A DNA stretch of 64,000 nucleotides. Origin: Nostoc sp. FACHB-892. Lineage in GTDB: Bacteria > Cyanobacteriota > Cyanobacteriia > Cyanobacteriales > Nostocaceae. The notes under the pieces are model-generated. The model saw only the letters and a list, made by a program, of their open reading frames with translations, did no database searches and was not told the DNA's origin. Below, piece by piece: positions 9,156-18,222 of this stretch. Both the position numbers and the translations under genes were made by a program. The stretch is from positions 1 to 64,000 of the forward strand of contig NZ_JACJTR010000010.1 in the NCBI RefSeq assembly GCF_014698795.1, written 5' to 3'. Positions within the stretch are counted from its first letter, which is position 1. The number at the start of each line of letters is the position of its first letter.

Positions 9156-9483
9156 GGGTTCTCTATCTCCTGGTATTTTCCTCTCAAAGCAGCCCACATA
9201 AGAGGAACTTTGCTCCGATGTGTTGGATCTTGGTTGATATATATCACCTTTATCAATTCAAAATTCAGAAATGGTACAAATTTAACATGGGAAACACCTA
9301 GTATGCCTACTATCTGTAAATTAAATATGCGGTAGTTTCTCGCGCCACAATTTAAGTAAAAACCCTAATAGATGCGTATTTTGGGCGATAGTCTTTTAAT
9401 AGCTCCTATTTGATTAATAATTCAATTAGCAAAAATTGACTCTCGAAGTGTATCCTTTGTATCTTCCAATAAAATAAGAACTC
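9156..9483. other. Spacer between divergent permease and aminotransferase genes
   Basis: AT-rich intergenic DNA that probably carries two divergent promoters. No repeats, RNA genes or additional open frames were recognised. Confidence 0.4.
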
Positions 9484-10632
9484 ATGATCCAAAGTGTAAA
9501 TCCTATCCCTGCCTTTGATATCAAACAGCAATACACCACCATTGAAGCAGAAGTAAGTGCAGCCGTCTTAGAGGTTCTGGCTTCTGGTCGTTATATTGGT
9601 GGCCCCTTAGTCCAAGGTTTTGAGCAACAGTTTGCTGCTTATAATACTGTTACTGAATGTGTAGCTTGTAATTCTGGTACTGATGCGCTCTACTTAGCTT
9701 TACGAGTCTTGGAAATTGGTGCAGGCGATGAAGTGATTACAACGCCTTTCACCTTTATTGCTACATCTGAAGTGATTAGCGCCGTCGGCGCAAAGCCTGT
9801 TTTCGTTGACATTGATACTACTACATTTAATTTGGATGTGGAGCAAGTAGCGGCGGCGATTACACCCAAAACCAAAGCGATTATCCCGGTTCACCTATTT
9901 GGACTACCTGTGGATATGACATCATTGATGGCGATCGCTCAATCTCACAATTTGTCAATAATTGAAGATTGCGCTCAGTCTACAGGCGCAAGTTGGGCTG
10001 ATGAAAAAGTAGGAAGTATTGGACATATTGGTTGCTTTAGTTTCTACCCTACCAAAAATCTTGGTGGTTGCGGTGATGGCGGGGCAATAACGACTAACGA
10101 CCCTGCGATCGCCACTAAACTGCGAATATTACGGGATCATGGTAGTAAAATTCGATATTTACACGAGGAAATCGGTGTAAATAGCCGCTTGGATGCTCTC
10201 CAAGCGGCTATTTTGCAGATTAAGCTACGTTATTTAGATATTTGGAATAATCGCCGACGAGATATCGCCAATTATTACTACCAGTTCCTATGTCAAATTC
10301 CGGGGATTGTCCCGCCCCAAGAATTACCTGAGGGTGTTGGGGTATGGAATCAATACACTATTCGCATATCAGGCGAAGGGCGAAATGGTTCTAGCGCCAA
10401 ATATCGAGATTGGGTGCGTAGTCAATTGCAAGAGCAGGGTGTGAGTTCGATGATTTACTACCCCTACCCTTTACATTTGCAGCCAGTTTATCAAAATCTG
10501 GGTTATCAAATTGGGGATTTACCAATAGCAGAGCAAGCTTGCCATGAAGTTATATCTTTGCCTATGTACCCAGAATTGACACAACAGCAGCAAGACCAGG
10601 TGATTTATGCGTTGAAAGAAGTTATGAGTTAG
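9484..10632 (+). CDS. DegT/DnrJ/EryC1/StrS family PLP aminotransferase
   Basis: The 382-residue enzyme belongs to the sugar aminotransferases that transfer an amino group to nucleotide-linked keto-sugars. Visible features are GGPLVQGFEQQFA at residues 39-51, the cofactor-binding CNSGTDALYLAL near residues 62-73, IEDCAQSTGA with the PLP-contacting Asp near residue 162, and the Schiff-base Lys at residue 191 in FYPTKNLGG. Length and motifs are complete. There is no sugar gene cluster around it, so the substrate and pathway (cell-surface polysaccharide or glycoconjugate) stay open. It ends in a block of heptanucleotide repeats shared with the convergent DUF561 gene. Confidence 0.9.
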   Translation: MIQSVNPIPAFDIKQQYTTIEAEVSAAVLEVLASGRYIGGPLVQGFEQQFAAYNTVTECVACNSGTDALYLALRVLEIGAGDEVITTPFTFIATSEVISAVGAKPVFVDIDTTTFNLDVEQVAAAITPKTKAIIPVHLFGLPVDMTSLMAIAQSHNLSIIEDCAQSTGASWADEKVGSIGHIGCFSFYPTKNLGGCGDGGAITTNDPAIATKLRILRDHGSKIRYLHEEIGVNSRLDALQAAILQIKLRYLDIWNNRRRDIANYYYQFLCQIPGIVPPQELPEGVGVWNQYTIRISGEGRNGSSAKYRDWVRSQLQEQGVSSMIYYPYPLHLQPVYQNLGYQIGDLPIAEQACHEVISLPMYPELTQQQQDQVIYALKEVMS

Positions 10633-10741
10633 GAGTTTGAAGTTAGGAGTTTGAAGTTAGGAGTTAGGAGTTTGAAGTTAGGAGTTAGGAATGAATAAGT
10701 TCATTTAACTCATCACTCCTAACTCATCACTCCTAACTCCT
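10633..10741. repeat. Heptanucleotide repeat block forming an inverted array
   Basis: Successive copies of TTAGGAG/TTTGAAG-type heptamers on the left and their complement (CACTCCTAACT) on the right fill the gap between two convergent stop codons. The arms can pair into a long hairpin and may serve as a bidirectional terminator. This is the short tandemly repeated repetitive (STRR) sequence type known from heterocystous cyanobacteria. Confidence 0.8.
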
Positions 10742-10744
10742 AAC

Positions 10745-11488
10745 TCATTTCATTACTGCATTTGCAGTCGCTAAGGCTTCTACCAAGCCACGAACAGCCG
10801 CAATCATTGCTACTTCGCTATTGAGTTGGTTGATGGCGGAACCAACACCAACACCAGCAGCACCAGCAGCGATCGCTAATGGTGCGGTAACGTTAGAAAT
10901 GCCAGAAGCACACAATACTGGTACTGAAACTACACGAGAAATTTCAAAAGCTGCTGCCAAAGTGGGAGCAGCTTTTTCAATTAATCCTAAAGTTCCAGGG
11001 TGAACTGGATTACTACTAGTACCGCCTTCGGTTTGGATAATATCTGCTCCAGCTTTCACCAGTTCTTCTGCTAACTGTACCTGTTGATCTAGTTCCAAAA
11101 TGTGGGGAACGGTAACAGATAAAGTGATTTCGGGTAGAAGAGCGCGGGTTTGCTTAGTCAGCTTTAGCACTTCTGGAGCCTCAAAGCGTTGTCCTTGAGC
11201 ATAAAAGGAATCGAAATTTCCGATTTCAATTAAATCAGCACCAGCTGCCACAGCTTGTACAAATTTCTCTGGCTCTACTGCTGACACGCAAATCGGTAAA
11301 TTTGTCAAACTTTTAGCTAATTGTACCAAAGCGCGATCGGCGGCAATATCGACAAAAGTAGCACCACCAAATTCAGCAGCTTTAACGGTAGCGGCGACGC
11401 TAGCGACATCGAAGTTATTCAAACCGCTAATCACTTTTAGAACGCGGCGGTTATTAAATGCACGTTGGAGTGTGGAATGCATCGTCAT
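10745..11488 (-). CDS. ycf23: DUF561 / Ycf23-like TIM-barrel protein
   Basis: The 247-residue protein matches the cyanobacterial and plastid Ycf23 family. It reads as a TIM barrel with regular beta-alpha units: FVDIAADRALVQLAKS, LPICVSAVEPEKFVQAV, GADLIEIGNFDSFYAQGQ, GADIIQTEGGTSSNP and VPVLCASGISNVTAPLAI, ending in GAAGVGVGSAINQL, a phosphate-binding-type glycine loop. The biochemical function of the family is not established. The gene is monocistronic on the minus strand, tail-to-tail with the aminotransferase gene. Confidence 0.88.
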   Translation of the reverse strand: MTMHSTLQRAFNNRRVLKVISGLNNFDVASVAATVKAAEFGGATFVDIAADRALVQLAKSLTNLPICVSAVEPEKFVQAVAAGADLIEIGNFDSFYAQGQRFEAPEVLKLTKQTRALLPEITLSVTVPHILELDQQVQLAEELVKAGADIIQTEGGTSSNPVHPGTLGLIEKAAPTLAAAFEISRVVSVPVLCASGISNVTAPLAIAAGAAGVGVGSAINQLNSEVAMIAAVRGLVEALATANAVMK

Positions 11489-11753
11489 GGTTAGGCTTTT
11501 GAAGCTATGAAGATTAGAAATTAGGTATATTCTACCGTCACTCAGTTAATGAGTAACTAAATCACTACGGCAATGCTGAATTTATTCAGCTATTCGCTTA
11601 TATGCCCCGGCTGAAGTGCGGGGATATTACATATAAAGTCTCAATAAGTTGTCAATATACCAAAAAAGCTGATAAGCAACAAATATTTATAAAGTATTGA
11701 CTACCTAATGTAAAATAAAAATGCCTTTATGTAGGCAAAATCCAGATAAAAAA

Positions 11754-12728
11754 ATGAATCAGTATTCCGTAATAAGCAGCAATGTCGTAAAAGAAAAAGC
11801 CAGCGAGTTGGGCTTTCACAAAGTTAAAATTGCTGGTGTAGATAGGGTAGATGCCACAGAAGCACAGAGGTTAAAAGCATGGATTGAACTGGGTTATCAC
11901 GCTGATATGGAATGGATGGCTAACCCAAAACGCCAGGATATTCGCTTAGTTATGCCAGAGGCGCGATCGCTAATATGTGTGGCGCTAAATTACTACACTC
12001 CACATCAACGTCCAGAAGGCGAGGAATACGCCAAAATTTCTCGTTATGGCTGGGGAAGGGATTACCACAAGGTGATGCATAAAAAACTCAAGCAGCTAGC
12101 CATATGGCTAGAATCACTTGATAAAGGTGTATTAGCTCGTTATTATGCAGACACTGGCCCGGTACAAGATAAGGTGTTGGCTCAACTTGCCGGAATTGGT
12201 TGGATTGCCAAAAATGGTAATGTGATTACACGAGAATATGGCTCTTGGGTATTTTTGGGAGAAGTGTTGACTAATTTGGAATTAGAGAGCGATCGCCCGC
12301 ACACAGAACACTGCGGTAGCTGTACTCGTTGTCTTCAAGCTTGTCCTACAGGTGCAATTACTCAACCTTTTGTTGTGGACGCTAATCGCTGCATCGCTTA
12401 TCATACAATTGAAAATCGGGCAGAGCAATTGCCACAGACAGTTACACCTCATTTACAAGGCTGGGTTGCTGGTTGTGATATTTGCCAAGATGTTTGTCCT
12501 TGGAATCAACGTTTTTCCCAAACAACCGATATTGAAGAGTTTCAGCCTTATTCTGGGAATATTGCTCCCAAACTGCTAGAATTAGCCCAAATCTCAGATC
12601 AGGAGTGGGACAAACGATTTCCAGCATCTGCCTTGCGGCGGATTAAGCCAGAAATGTTACGACGCAACGCCCTAGCTAATCTTGACGCATCCAGGCGAAA
12701 TAATGACCCCGAAAGTAATTATTTTTGA
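11754..12728 (+). CDS. queG: Epoxyqueuosine reductase QueG
   Basis: QueG catalyses the last step of queuosine synthesis, reducing epoxyqueuosine in the wobble position of GUN-anticodon tRNAs, with cobalamin and two 4Fe-4S clusters. The clusters are visible as CGSCTRCLQACP beginning at residue 187 and CDICQDVCP beginning at residue 241. ARYYADTGPVQDKVLA and AKNGNVI are typical of the family. I place the start at ATG 11754 (MNQYSVISSNVVKEK) because the upstream ATG at 11721 adds an atypical MPLCRQNPDKK; neither has a strong ribosome site. The 3' end overlaps the HAD gene by 26 bases, which suggests translational coupling. Confidence 0.93.
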   Translation: MNQYSVISSNVVKEKASELGFHKVKIAGVDRVDATEAQRLKAWIELGYHADMEWMANPKRQDIRLVMPEARSLICVALNYYTPHQRPEGEEYAKISRYGWGRDYHKVMHKKLKQLAIWLESLDKGVLARYYADTGPVQDKVLAQLAGIGWIAKNGNVITREYGSWVFLGEVLTNLELESDRPHTEHCGSCTRCLQACPTGAITQPFVVDANRCIAYHTIENRAEQLPQTVTPHLQGWVAGCDICQDVCPWNQRFSQTTDIEEFQPYSGNIAPKLLELAQISDQEWDKRFPASALRRIKPEMLRRNALANLDASRRNNDPESNYF

Positions 12729-13338
12729 TTTTGATGGGACTATTGCTGATACAGTAGATGCCCTTGTAAGTATTGCCAATCGTCTAGCTGTAGACTTTGG
12801 TTATAGACAAATAAGCCCAGAGCAATTATCCTTTCTTAAAAACTTAACATCTAGGGAAATTATTAAGTACTCAGGAGTTTCTCTATTTAAGATACCTTTT
12901 TTAGTTAAAAAAGTTAAAGGAGAATTAAAAAACAAAATCCCAGAATTAAAACCAATTCCGGGAATTAAAGAAGCATTAACGGAACTCCAAAATGAAGGAT
13001 ATAAACTGGGAATTATCACTTCTAATTCTAAAGACAATGTGACACAATTTTTAACAATCAATGATTTAAATCACCTATTTGATTTTATTTACTCAGGAAT
13101 TACGATTTTTGGTAAAACAACCATAATCAATAATGTATTAAGGCAAAATCAACTCCAACCTCAAGAAGTTATTTATGTTGGAGATGAAACCAGAGATATT
13201 GAAGCATCAAAGAAAGCAAATATTCAAGTAATTGCAGTAACTTGGGGCTTTAATTCACCGGAAGTACTAGCCAAGCAAAATCCAGATTATTTAATTCAGC
13301 GACCTAGTGAACTACTAGAAGTGATGAATAGTCATTAA
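12703..13338 (+). CDS. HAD-superfamily hydrolase (phosphoglycolate phosphatase-like)
   Basis: From ATG 12703 the protein has 211 residues and all four HAD motifs: DFDGT at residues 9-13 with the nucleophile Asp9, ITSNS as motif II near residues 105-109, a Lys in FGKTT as motif III, and GDETRD at residues 160-165 as motif IV. The alpha-helical cap lies between motifs I and II, as in the phosphoglycolate phosphatase/Gph subgroup. A longer frame starts at TTG 12682 but lacks support. It overlaps the end of queG, so the two are probably cotranslated. The substrate is not determinable from sequence. Confidence 0.88.
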   Translation: MTPKVIIFDFDGTIADTVDALVSIANRLAVDFGYRQISPEQLSFLKNLTSREIIKYSGVSLFKIPFLVKKVKGELKNKIPELKPIPGIKEALTELQNEGYKLGIITSNSKDNVTQFLTINDLNHLFDFIYSGITIFGKTTIINNVLRQNQLQPQEVIYVGDETRDIEASKKANIQVIAVTWGFNSPEVLAKQNPDYLIQRPSELLEVMNSH

Positions 13339-13397
13339 TTAATCAATAGTTAAAAGTTAATAGTGAAAATCTTAACTATTGGCGATTTGGCAAAACA

Positions 13398-13432
13398 GTA
13401 GGGTGGGCCATGTATATCAATCCCCACCCTAC
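13398..13432. repeat. Palindromic hairpin GTAGGGTGGG...CCCACCCTAC
   Basis: An inverted repeat with about 10 paired bases around an AT-rich loop lies between the convergent HAD gene and the small acidic protein gene. It could terminate one or both. Its GTAG/CTAC tips are shared with hairpins at 18771, 19109 and 52448. Confidence 0.6.
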
Positions 13433-13456
13433 AAAATAGCAAGATATTAGGAAAAC

Positions 13457-13831
13457 TTAATTCTTCCGTTCACCTTTTTCCAAAGCTTGTTTGACTAAAT
13501 CATCACTGACATTAGTTACACCCTGAGTCTTAGAATTCCCAACTTCCTTTGCTAACTCAGCAAAATCATCAGGGTTACCAGTTGACTGCGCTTGAGTTGT
13601 TGTCTCTTCTGGTTGAGAGATTTTATATTTAGGTGCAGTAGCTGCTTCTGCTGCTGCTGCGCCTTCACCTGTGCGATCAACTTCACTAACGCTGAATTGT
13701 TGTGCAGTTGCATAATCAGCATCAAAATCGACCTTTGGTGCTTTTTCTTCACCACTAGCTATGTTTTCGGCAGCTAATTGAGCATCATGAGTGGGAGCTT
13801 CATTAACATTGGGCTTTACTTCATCAGGCAT
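13457..13831 (-). CDS. Small acidic, disordered hypothetical protein
   Basis: A 124-residue protein with no recognised domain. It is rich in Ala, Glu, Asp, Gln and Thr, with low-complexity segments such as GEGAAAAEAATAPKY, and has no hydrophobic segment, so it should be cytosolic and largely disordered. The C-terminus (DFAELAKEVGNSKTQG, then VSDDLVKQALEKGERKN) could form one or two amphipathic helices. AAGGA 10-14 bases before ATG 13831 supports the start. It is divergent from the helical carotenoid protein gene, with about 220 bases between them. Confidence 0.7.
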   Translation of the reverse strand: MPDEVKPNVNEAPTHDAQLAAENIASGEEKAPKVDFDADYATAQQFSVSEVDRTGEGAAAAEAATAPKYKISQPEETTTQAQSTGNPDDFAELAKEVGNSKTQGVTNVSDDLVKQALEKGERKN

Positions 13832-14052
13832 AATTAAAATCCTTAGGTTAAATTTTTATTGCTTACTTGAAAGAGCATAGCAAAGTAATTAAATCTTTCC
13901 ATGCTCCTTTAGGAGAGACTTTACCTCTATTAAAAGATAGATTAAAGCTGTAATTTGCAATTAATATAACTCATTCTCTTGATAGTAGAATCTGATGCTC
14001 AAACTTTGGTAAGCCTTAGTTTGGCGTGTAAAATTCCCTTGGAAATAAAATT

Positions 14053-14583
14053 ATGACTGCAAGTTACGATAAAAGTATTTCTCAAGCCCAGAGCAATGAA
14101 TCCCAAAATTTGGTAGATGCATTTAACAATTTAGATACCGATGCAAAATTAGCCTGGTTCTATTTAGTTTATAAAAAAATGGGCGATTCTATCACACCAG
14201 CTGCTCCTGCTGCGGCCGAACCTGAGTTAGCACCACTTCTGCTAAAAGATTATTTTGAGTTATCAGATGAGCAACAACTAGATATTATGCGGGATATTGT
14301 TAACCGCAAAGACACAGAATATTCCCGTGCTTATGGGGCGATAAAAGAAAATAACCAGCTTTTAGTTTGGTATGCTTGGGCGGTAGCTATGGGCGATACG
14401 GTAGTTGACTTACCAGCTAGCTACGAGCCAACTAAGGCAATTAATGATCTGATTTCCCAAATTGAAGGACTAGATTTTGACGAGCAAATTTCGGTATTCC
14501 GAACAATAGCTGGTGAAGTGGGTTACACCGATGTTAAGCCGATTGAGACGCAAGCAGAAACTGGAAAAACGCCAAGTTTGTAA
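14053..14583 (+). CDS. Helical carotenoid protein (OCP N-terminal-domain homologue)
   Basis: The 176 residues correspond to the all-helical N-terminal domain of the orange carotenoid protein without the NTF2-like C-terminal domain. Matching segments are LDTDAKLAWFYLVYKKMGDSIT, in place of the OCP stretch around LALIWFAYLEMGKTIT, then LLLKDYFELSDEQQLDIMRD, YSRAYGAIKENNQLLVWYAW and IEGLDFDEQISVFRTIAGEVGY. Such proteins (HCP clades) bind a keto-carotenoid and act as singlet-oxygen quenchers or, in one clade, as phycobilisome quenchers. The clade cannot be fixed by eye. An Ala/Pro-rich insertion (TPAAPAAAEPELAP) follows helix 2. A strong terminator follows the gene. Confidence 0.9.
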   Translation: MTASYDKSISQAQSNESQNLVDAFNNLDTDAKLAWFYLVYKKMGDSITPAAPAAAEPELAPLLLKDYFELSDEQQLDIMRDIVNRKDTEYSRAYGAIKENNQLLVWYAWAVAMGDTVVDLPASYEPTKAINDLISQIEGLDFDEQISVFRTIAGEVGYTDVKPIETQAETGKTPSL

Positions 14584-14612
14584 TCCGCCGTGGCTTGGTT
14601 ACATACACAACA

Positions 14613-14664
14613 CAAAAAAAGTCCGCCTACCTTGCGGGAACGCTAAGGGTAATGCGGACTTTAA
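14613..14664 (+). terminator. Hairpin terminator after the helical carotenoid protein gene
   Basis: AAAGTCCGC (14618-14626) pairs with GCGGACTTT (14654-14662) across a 27-base loop that can fold further, between two convergent genes. A-rich and T-rich flanks make it potentially bidirectional for the ATPase gene at 14670-15434. Confidence 0.75.
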
Positions 14665-14669
14665 ATAAT

Positions 14670-15434
14670 TTATGAGACAGCCAGCTGACTCAAGTCAGAT
14701 GCTGTCAGATTCGAGTGTACTACTTGGCCATCACGGAACCAAACAATGCGCTGGGTTTGACGAGCAACTTCTGGTTCATGAGTTACCATGACTACAGTAA
14801 TTCCACTAGTATTGAGTTCGCCAAAAATATCCAATACTTCTTGGGTTGTGCGTGAATCAAGTGCGCCGGTGGGTTCATCGGCTAAGAGTACCACGGGACG
14901 ATTGACAATGGCTCGTGCGATCGCTACTCTTTGTTGTTGTCCACCAGATAGTTGAGTTGGTTTGTTGTTGAGGCGATTTGCTAAACCCACTCGTGTCAAT
15001 GCTTCGGTGGCGCGATCGCTTCTTTCTTTTGAATTCACACCAGCATACAACATTGGCAGCATCACATTTTCTAATGCTGTTAGTTGGGGCAATAAATGAA
15101 ATTGTTGGAATACAAACCCCAGTTTTTTGTTGCGGATGTGTGCCAAGGATTTATCATCCATTTGCGCTACATCAATATTATCTAAATAATAATGTCCGCC
15201 TGTGGGTCTGTCTAGACAGCCGATAATATTCATAGCTGTAGATTTGCCTGAACCAGAAGGCCCCATAATTGAACAATATTCGCCCTTATGGATAGTCAAA
15301 TTCACATCATCGAGTGCTTTAACTTCAGTTTCACCACTGCCATAAATTTTAAAAATATTCTCTAAACGAATAATTGTTGATTTAGGGATGGGATTGGGAA
15401 CTAGAGAATCGGTAATTGAAATAGTGTTTGTCAT
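14670..15434 (-). CDS. MacB/DevA-type ABC transporter ATP-binding protein
   Basis: The 254-residue ATPase powers the export system encoded upstream in the same operon. Walker A is GPSGSGKST, the signature is [14 protein letters not shown], Walker B is [13 protein letters not shown], and the switch His is in [11 protein letters not shown]. Subfamily features ([39 protein letters not shown]) place it with LolD/MacB/DevA-type exporters. It is the third gene of an adaptor-permease-ATPase operon, 85 bases after the permease stop. The N-terminus carries an extra 20 residues compared with the paralogue at 44285-44956. Confidence 0.93.
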   Translation of the reverse strand: MTNTISITDSLVPNPIPKSTIIRLENIFKIYGSGETEVKALDDVNLTIHKGEYCSIMGPSGSGKSTAMNIIGCLDRPTGGHYYLDNIDVAQMDDKSLAHIRNKKLGFVFQQFHLLPQLTALENVMLPMLYAGVNSKERSDRATEALTRVGLANRLNNKPTQLSGGQQQRVAIARAIVNRPVVLLADEPTGALDSRTTQEVLDIFGELNTSGITVVMVTHEPEVARQTQRIVWFRDGQVVHSNLTASDLSQLAVS

Positions 15435-15519
15435 AAGAATTTAGTTATTAGTGAATTATTTACCAAATATCTCTTTACCTCAACCTAATCAAGAAGATTG
15501 AGTTTCGCCATCCCCATTA

Positions 15520-16737
15520 CTAAGCACTTCTTAAAGCCACAATGGGGTCGAGTTTAGCAGCGCGACGTGCGGGAACAACGCCAAAAAATAAACCAATCCC
15601 ACCAGAGACACCAACTGCCATACTAATCGCTACAGGAGAAAGACTTGCTTCTAAAGGAGTCAACGCTCCCACTAATAGAATGCCACTGATACCAACCGCA
15701 GTCCCAACTAAACCGCCAGCTGCGGAAACTATCACTGCCTCAATAATGAACTGGAGCAAAATATCTTGTTCAGTTGCTCCGATCGCTTTTCTTAATCCAA
15801 TTTCTTGGGTGCGTTCGGTGACGGAGACAAGCATAATATTCATAATGCCAATACCGCCAACAAACAGCGATATACCAGCGATCGCAGCTAACATAATTGT
15901 CAATGCACCTGTAATTTGACCGACAGTTTGCAAAGCATCCTTTTGAGAACGAATAGTAAAGTCATCTTCACCATTAATTTTGTGCCGTAGACGCAACAAA
16001 TTAGTGATTTGGAATTCTGCTGCATCTACGCTCTCTGAATCACGAGCGGCTGCAACGAGGTAATCTAAGGCGATACCATAGGGAGAATTCTTTCCCACAA
16101 GTCGGTTTGCTGAAGTTGTAATTGGTATTAAAGCAGCATCATCATAATCTGCTCCCACACTGGAACCTTTGGCTATTAACGTCCCAATCACTTGAAAACT
16201 GGTATTTCCAACTCGCAATTGCTCACCTATTGGGTTACTACTACCGAATAGTTTTTCTGCCAAGTCTCCACCTAACACCACCACTTGGTTACTTCGCTTG
16301 ATGTCTACATCGCTGAAAAACCTGCCTTTATCAGTTTCAAAATCCCGCACAGATATGAAACTGGGAGTTGTGCCAATGATGTTAACATCGGTGTTTCTAT
16401 TACGATATGTAACTACCTGTCTTCTATTTAATTCTGGCGCAACTCCTACTACTGTTGGCACTTGAGAAGCGATCGCTTCCGCATCTTGTAACACCAAAGT
16501 TTTTGGCACTTCAAAGGAGATACGCTGAGTTTCTCGATTACCTGGTAGTACAAATAGCACATTTGGACCTAATGACTCCAGCTGCTTATTAACGTACTTT
16601 TGCCCACCTTCACCAATGCCAATCATGGCAATTACTGAAGCGTTGCCAATAACTATACCCAGCATTGTTAGGGCACTACGCAGTTTATTTGATAGCAGGG
16701 TTTTCCCCGCCATTTGGACACTTTCTAAAAAATTCAT
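15520..16737 (-). CDS. MacB/DevC-type ABC transporter permease (FtsX domain)
   Basis: A 405-residue inner-membrane subunit with one N-terminal transmembrane helix (KLRSALTMLGIVIGNASVIAMIG), a periplasmic MacB-type domain of about 220 residues, and three C-terminal helices of the FtsX fold with MNIMLVSVTERTQEIGLRKAIGA between them. It ends ARRAAKLDPIVALRSA, the usual end for the family. In such systems the permease transmits ATP hydrolysis to the periplasmic adaptor rather than forming a classical channel. It lies 15 bases downstream of the adaptor gene, a clear operon arrangement. Confidence 0.93.
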   Translation of the reverse strand: MNFLESVQMAGKTLLSNKLRSALTMLGIVIGNASVIAMIGIGEGGQKYVNKQLESLGPNVLFVLPGNRETQRISFEVPKTLVLQDAEAIASQVPTVVGVAPELNRRQVVTYRNRNTDVNIIGTTPSFISVRDFETDKGRFFSDVDIKRSNQVVVLGGDLAEKLFGSSNPIGEQLRVGNTSFQVIGTLIAKGSSVGADYDDAALIPITTSANRLVGKNSPYGIALDYLVAAARDSESVDAAEFQITNLLRLRHKINGEDDFTIRSQKDALQTVGQITGALTIMLAAIAGISLFVGGIGIMNIMLVSVTERTQEIGLRKAIGATEQDILLQFIIEAVIVSAAGGLVGTAVGISGILLVGALTPLEASLSPVAISMAVGVSGGIGLFFGVVPARRAAKLDPIVALRSA

Positions 16738-16752
16738 GTTTTAAATTATGAA

Positions 16753-18222
16753 TTACGAATTATTCTGTTCTTTTGCCTTTTCAATTTTGTAATCTTTGGG
16801 TGGGTTCACAAAAACGCGATCGCCTTCTTTAACTCCCCCTAAAATCTGAGTTTGGTCTTGGATTTGTGCGCCAACTGTAACTTCGCGGAACTGGGGTTTA
16901 TTGTTTGCATCTAGTACAAGTACGCCAGTTTGACCCTTTTCGGTGACGATTGAGACTGTTGGTAATACTAAGGCATTATTAACGCGATCGCCCAAAAAAG
17001 TCAGATCCACATTTAAGCCAGAACGCAGTTTATCTGTGCCAGTATCGAGAGCAACCCGCACCTGGAAGGATGTCACGCCTTGTTCCACCACTGCTTCGGG
17101 AGCAATCAGGCGCACATTACCTTTAAAAACTTGATCCGGATAGGCATCAGCAACAATTTCCACCTGCTGTCCCTGCTTAATTCTGCCAATATCGGCTTCA
17201 GGAACTTGAGCTAATACTTCTAAACCGCGTGCTACAGCGACAATTGAACTGGAAGTTGCCGATGCGCTAGTAGAAGCCGAGGTTGTGGGTGTCACAAAAG
17301 CGCCCACGTTAGCATACTTTTGCGTCACAATTCCCGAAAAAGGAGCGCGAATAATAGTCTCGTCCAACTGCACTTGCACGCCCTTTAATTGAGCTTCAGC
17401 GGCTGCAACTGCTGCTTGACGCTGGACAATTTCTTCAGAACGGGTGCCATCTTCTAGCAGGATCAATGCGGCTCGTGCTTCATTCACAGCGGCTTGGCGT
17501 TGGTCGATTTCCTCAGTTCGAGTCCCACTTTCGACTAACGAAAATCGTTTTCTAGCTTCTTCTAAATTGGCTTTAGCACTCTTGTCTTCGCTGATGGCTT
17601 GATCGAGTAATTGTTTTTTCTCTGCTCCCTCTTTATATAGATATTGATAACGCTTTACCTGTTCACTGGTGTAATTCACCTTTGCTTGAGCCGCATCCAC
17701 TTGGGATTGAGCTTGAGCAATCTCTTGGGGACGATTACCAACCTTAGCTGCGGTGAGTTGGGCTTGAGCTTGTGCCAATCGCGCTCTAGCTTGAGCAATT
17801 TCTTGAGGACGGCTACCAGCAAGGGCTTCGGCTAACTGTGCTTGACTTTGGGCTAAGTTGGCACGATACTGGCTCCTTTGGGCCTCAATGCCGGCGCTAT
17901 CCATACGACCGAGAATTTGCCCTTGTTGAATGCGATCGCCTTGTTCCACATATAATTGCGACAGCACTCCGGGGTTCTTCGGACTAATATTTACACTCTG
18001 AACTGGCACAACTTTGCCACTAGCTGTAATCCGCAAAGTGACATTTTGGGCTGCCACTGGCACAGTTAATTGAGCAATGTCTTCTTTGTTTGTTCCTTGA
18101 TTTACCAGGGTGTAGGTTGTGAATGTACCAGCAACCAAGACACCCCCTGCTATCAGCCCCATCAGCCAGCGTGATGGATACTTAACTTTGCCAATAACAG
18201 GAATTTCTATGTGTGTAGCCAT
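16753..18222 (-). CDS. HlyD/RND-type periplasmic adaptor (membrane fusion protein)
   Basis: The 489-residue protein has an N-terminal membrane anchor (WLMGLIAGGVLVAGTFTTYTL), a split lipoyl domain, a long alpha hairpin and a beta-barrel/membrane-proximal part (IIRAPFSGIVTQKYANVGAF onward). The hairpin contains repeated units of the form GxRPQEIAQAxA at about residues 134-280 (PQEIAQARARLAQAQ, PQEIAQAQSQVDAAQ, then EEIDQRQAA and EEIVQRQAA), so its length probably grew by internal duplication. It is first in the adaptor-permease-ATPase operon, the same order as devBCA. No TolC gene accompanies it, so it must use an outer-membrane channel encoded elsewhere. Confidence 0.93.
   Translation of the reverse strand: MATHIEIPVIGKVKYPSRWLMGLIAGGVLVAGTFTTYTLVNQGTNKEDIAQLTVPVAAQNVTLRITASGKVVPVQSVNISPKNPGVLSQLYVEQGDRIQQGQILGRMDSAGIEAQRSQYRANLAQSQAQLAEALAGSRPQEIAQARARLAQAQAQLTAAKVGNRPQEIAQAQSQVDAAQAKVNYTSEQVKRYQYLYKEGAEKKQLLDQAISEDKSAKANLEEARKRFSLVESGTRTEEIDQRQAAVNEARAALILLEDGTRSEEIVQRQAAVAAAEAQLKGVQVQLDETIIRAPFSGIVTQKYANVGAFVTPTTSASTSASATSSSIVAVARGLEVLAQVPEADIGRIKQGQQVEIVADAYPDQVFKGNVRLIAPEAVVEQGVTSFQVRVALDTGTDKLRSGLNVDLTFLGDRVNNALVLPTVSIVTEKGQTGVLVLDANNKPQFREVTVGAQIQDQTQILGGVKEGDRVFVNPPKDYKIEKAKEQNNS

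Noticed and set aside
11600..11625. Hairpin CCCCGGCTGAAGTGCGGGG, considered as an insertion-sequence end
   Set aside because: The stem is only five bases and there is no transposase remnant or second end nearby.
15542..15919. 125-codon frame antisense to the first permease gene
   Set aside because: It is a shadow of the permease reading frame; the permease has full-length family similarity.
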